The translations under genes were made by a program, and so were the position numbers. The notes beneath the pieces are model-generated. The model was not told the origin of the DNA, did no database searches, and saw nothing but the letters and a program-made list of their open reading frames with translations. From Paenibacillus polymyxa (GTDB taxonomy: Bacteria > Bacillota > Bacilli > Paenibacillales > Paenibacillaceae), in assembly GCF_015710975.1 (NCBI RefSeq), contig NZ_CP049783.1:1054501-1118500 (forward strand): 64,000 nucleotides of DNA, in the 5' to 3' direction. Positions 62,488-64,000 of the stretch are shown piece after piece (the stretch's first letter is position 1; every line of letters starts with the position of its first letter).

Positions 62488-62534
62488 AGGGCTGGGTTAG
62501 ATACCCTATTTTGTAAAAGGAGGTTTGCTCATTC

Positions 62535-62564
62535 GTGTGTACTCACTACATGCGTCTCAGATAA
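62535..62564 (+). CDS. Leader peptide with macrolide-arrest motif
   Basis: GTG TGT ACT CAC TAC ATG CGT CTC AGA TAA encodes MCTHYMRLR. AAAAGGAGG lies at 62515-62523, 11 bases before the GTG. The end resembles the ErmD leader MTHSMRLR, whose Arg-Leu-Arg (+x+) motif stalls macrolide-bound ribosomes. The stop codon lies two bases before the terminator stem. Too short for standard gene finders. Confidence 0.72.
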   Translation: MCTHYMRLR

Positions 62565-62566
62565 AA

Positions 62567-62600
62567 GGTTAGGCTTCTCAATGAAGCTCAACCCGTTTTT
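62567..62600 (+). terminator. Attenuator terminator before the phosphotransferase gene
   Basis: GGTTAGGCTTC / GAAGCTCAACC (one mismatch, one wobble) around a TCAAT loop, followed by CGTTTTT. A ribosome stalled on the leader's RLR codons would cover the left arm and let transcription continue. Confidence 0.72.
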
Positions 62601-62671
62601 CACATGAAGGCTTGAAGCTTGTTTAAGTTACCTTTTTTAAGACCGAATCTGAACAATGAGGTGTGTTTCAT

Positions 62672-63622
62672 ATGACTGAAAAGCGTCCCTTGACTAACCC
62701 GAATGACGTTAGCGATATATTGGCCCTTGCCCAAAGCAATGGGCTTCACATACAACATGGAGGATTGGAACTCAATGAATCCGGGCTAGATTTCCGAGCC
62801 GTATTCGCCAAAGACATCCACGATACCCCTTGGGTTCTACGTACACCGCGACGAGCAGATGTGATTCAATCTGCCGCTTACGAGCATAAGGTGCTTCGGA
62901 TGATTCGTGATACTCTTCCTATAGCGGTACCTGATTGGCAAATATATAGTCCGAAGCTCATCGCCTATCCTCAGTTGGGGGGAACTCCCGCTGCTACTAT
63001 TGATATGGAAACAAAAAGCTATGTATGGTTCATCAACCCTGACGCTCTGACGGATAGATTCGTTGCTTCACTCGCTAAAGCCTTAGCCGCGTTGCACCGG
63101 ATAGATTACCAACGGGCAGCTGATTTCGGTGTTCGCGTAAAGCAGCACGACGAAGTTCGGCAATTAATGGCTCAGCGAATGGAAGAAACACGGCGCGTCT
63201 TTGGTGTATCCGAGGAGCTGTGGCAACGATGGCAGACGTGGCTAGCTGACGATAGCTACTGGCCGGCATATTCCGCATTTGTGCACGGCGATCTGCACCC
63301 AGGTCATATTCTGGTCTCTTCGAATACAGAGGTTACTGGAATACTAGACTGGACTGAGGCCGAAGTAGCTGATCCGGCAATTGATTTTACGAGTTACTAT
63401 ACTTTATTCGGAGAAGTAGAGCTTGCTCGTTTATTGAAGCTTTATGAGACAGCAGGCGGACGTGTGTGGCCGCGTATGAGCGATCATATCGTCGAATTAA
63501 CTTCAGCTTACCCTGTGCTTATCGCCGAATTCGCCCTTAAGTCTGGTCTGGAAGAGTATATGGATATGGCACGTAATGCGCTGGGAGTTCATGAGCAAGG
63601 AGAAGGGTTGCCCGACATATAA
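62672..63622 (+). CDS. Macrolide 2'-phosphotransferase (Mph family)
   Basis: A 316-residue aminoglycoside-phosphotransferase-fold kinase. VHGDLHPGHILV (catalytic loop, about residues 204-215) and GILDWTEAEVADPAIDF (metal-binding Asp) match Mph enzymes that phosphorylate the 2'-OH of macrolide desosamine. LRTPRRADV near 60 is the nucleotide-binding region. ATG 62672 has GAGG with 10 bases spacing; a GTG at 62663 is less likely. A leader peptide and attenuator lie upstream. Chromosomal context without mobile elements suggests an intrinsic gene. Confidence 0.88.
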   Translation: MTEKRPLTNPNDVSDILALAQSNGLHIQHGGLELNESGLDFRAVFAKDIHDTPWVLRTPRRADVIQSAAYEHKVLRMIRDTLPIAVPDWQIYSPKLIAYPQLGGTPAATIDMETKSYVWFINPDALTDRFVASLAKALAALHRIDYQRAADFGVRVKQHDEVRQLMAQRMEETRRVFGVSEELWQRWQTWLADDSYWPAYSAFVHGDLHPGHILVSSNTEVTGILDWTEAEVADPAIDFTSYYTLFGEVELARLLKLYETAGGRVWPRMSDHIVELTSAYPVLIAEFALKSGLEEYMDMARNALGVHEQGEGLPDI

Positions 63623-63639
63623 TATAGCTGTAGCCACCT

Positions 63640-63681
63640 GGCAGACTTTGGTTCAATGACGGACCAAGGCCTGCTTTTTTT
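63640..63681 (+). terminator. Terminator of the macrolide phosphotransferase gene
   Basis: GGCAGACTTTGGT / ACCAAGGCCTGC arms followed by seven T. Confidence 0.88.
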
Positions 63682-63787
63682 CTTCTCTTCTTTTTCCTAA
63701 AGCTACGTTCCGCACTCAAGTGTCCTTCACCCGGTCTGTTCTGTTATCATGTAGAAAACGGAATAACTCAGGAAAGGATTACGAACC

Positions 63788-64000
63788 ATGAGTTTTGAAC
63801 TTACCCGGCGAGCGATCAGACAACTATGCAGTCAATCTGCTTATGACGACGGGGATGCCTATTATCGGGCCAAAAAGGTGGCCTTTACACAAATAGATCA
63901 TAATGAAGGTGTGTATGAAGCTACAGTCAAAGGAAACGGCTTTTATGCCGTTGCTGCGATGATCCGGCCCAACGGCAGTATCCGCGCGGAATGTACCTGT
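63788..64000 (+). CDS. SWIM zinc-finger protein, probably SNF2-type helicase (partial)
   Basis: ATG 63788 with AAAGGAT upstream opens SFELTRRAIRQLCSQSAYDDGDAYYRAKKV, reaching AECTC at the window edge, the start of a SWIM zinc finger (CxC...CxH). In Firmicutes this N-terminus usually belongs to large SNF2-family helicases. The rest lies beyond the window, so the helicase part is inference. Confidence 0.7.
   Translation, partial: MSFELTRRAIRQLCSQSAYDDGDAYYRAKKVAFTQIDHNEGVYEATVKGNGFYAVAAMIRPNGSIRAECTC

Noticed and set aside
1..64000. CRISPR arrays, tRNA or rRNA genes, transposases, phage genes
   Set aside because: No spaced identical repeats, cloverleaf or rRNA signatures, and no transposase, integrase or phage structural motifs in the visible proteins.

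Overview
The window looks like chromosomal DNA of a spore-forming, low-to-moderate GC Firmicute, most probably Paenibacillus of the polymyxa group. The reasons are strong AGGAGG-type ribosome binding sites, frequent TTG/GTG starts, CcpA-type cre sites, spore-coat (CotF-like) and YjcZ-like small genes, an orphan sporulation-type kinase, RNase J, bacilliredoxin, and a levansucrase/levanase pair of the Bacillus/Paenibacillus type. I see no rRNA, tRNA, CRISPR, prophage or insertion sequence. The taxonomic call is inference; no search was run.

Layout. 1-6 kb: bacilliredoxin, a membrane histidine kinase, a YtfP/HI0933 flavoprotein and an RNase J. 6-12 kb: a five-gene minus-strand fructosamine (frl-type) cluster with FrlB deglycase, FrlD kinase and FrlR GntR regulator, joined to an amidohydrolase and a YfcC-type carrier. 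Three copies of a TATAACGTTAT-type operator and a cre box mark it as one regulon. 12-16 kb: a LysE-family exporter with an apparent ATT start, an APC permease, two small coat-type genes, an unknown protein and a MarR regulator. 16-20 kb: the sacB-levB levan operon. 20-26 kb: a 14-TM drug exporter and a YkoEDC-like ECF vitamin transporter with a GNAT enzyme. 26-34 kb: free-methionine sulfoxide reductase, a Gln-rich protein, two MerR regulators, an AbrB/zinc-ribbon/HTH protein, a flavodoxin-fold reductase, and a WYL-regulated group carrying two broken genes. 34-43 kb: a four-gene MerR-MFS-USP-aldehyde dehydrogenase operon like B. subtilis yfmOP, two YjcZ-like peptides, TetR and MocR regulators, an FMN-binding protein, a DUF1259-like protein and a pentapeptide-repeat protein. 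43-50 kb: a 1099-residue carbohydrate-type protein with a LamG module, a frameshifted trypsin-like protease and a secreted GH26 mannanase. 50-61 kb: a glycan-use block with sugar ABC transporter, YesM/YesN two-component system, GH42 beta-galactosidase, GPH symporter and AraC regulator. 61-64 kb: an M50 protease, a macrolide phosphotransferase gene and the start of a SWIM/SNF2-type gene.

The most striking element is the 5' region of the macrolide phosphotransferase gene. It has a promoter, a perfect Shine-Dalgarno, a 9-codon leader ending in Met-Arg-Leu-Arg (a macrolide-arrest motif as in ErmD leaders), and immediately after it a terminator hairpin. This is the architecture of drug-inducible transcription attenuation. 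Other points of interest are the rewired frl regulon with an amidohydrolase that lacks usual metal ligands, the AbrB fusion, a perfect five-copy 16-bp-period tandem repeat, and three single-base frame breaks that may be real decay or sequencing error.
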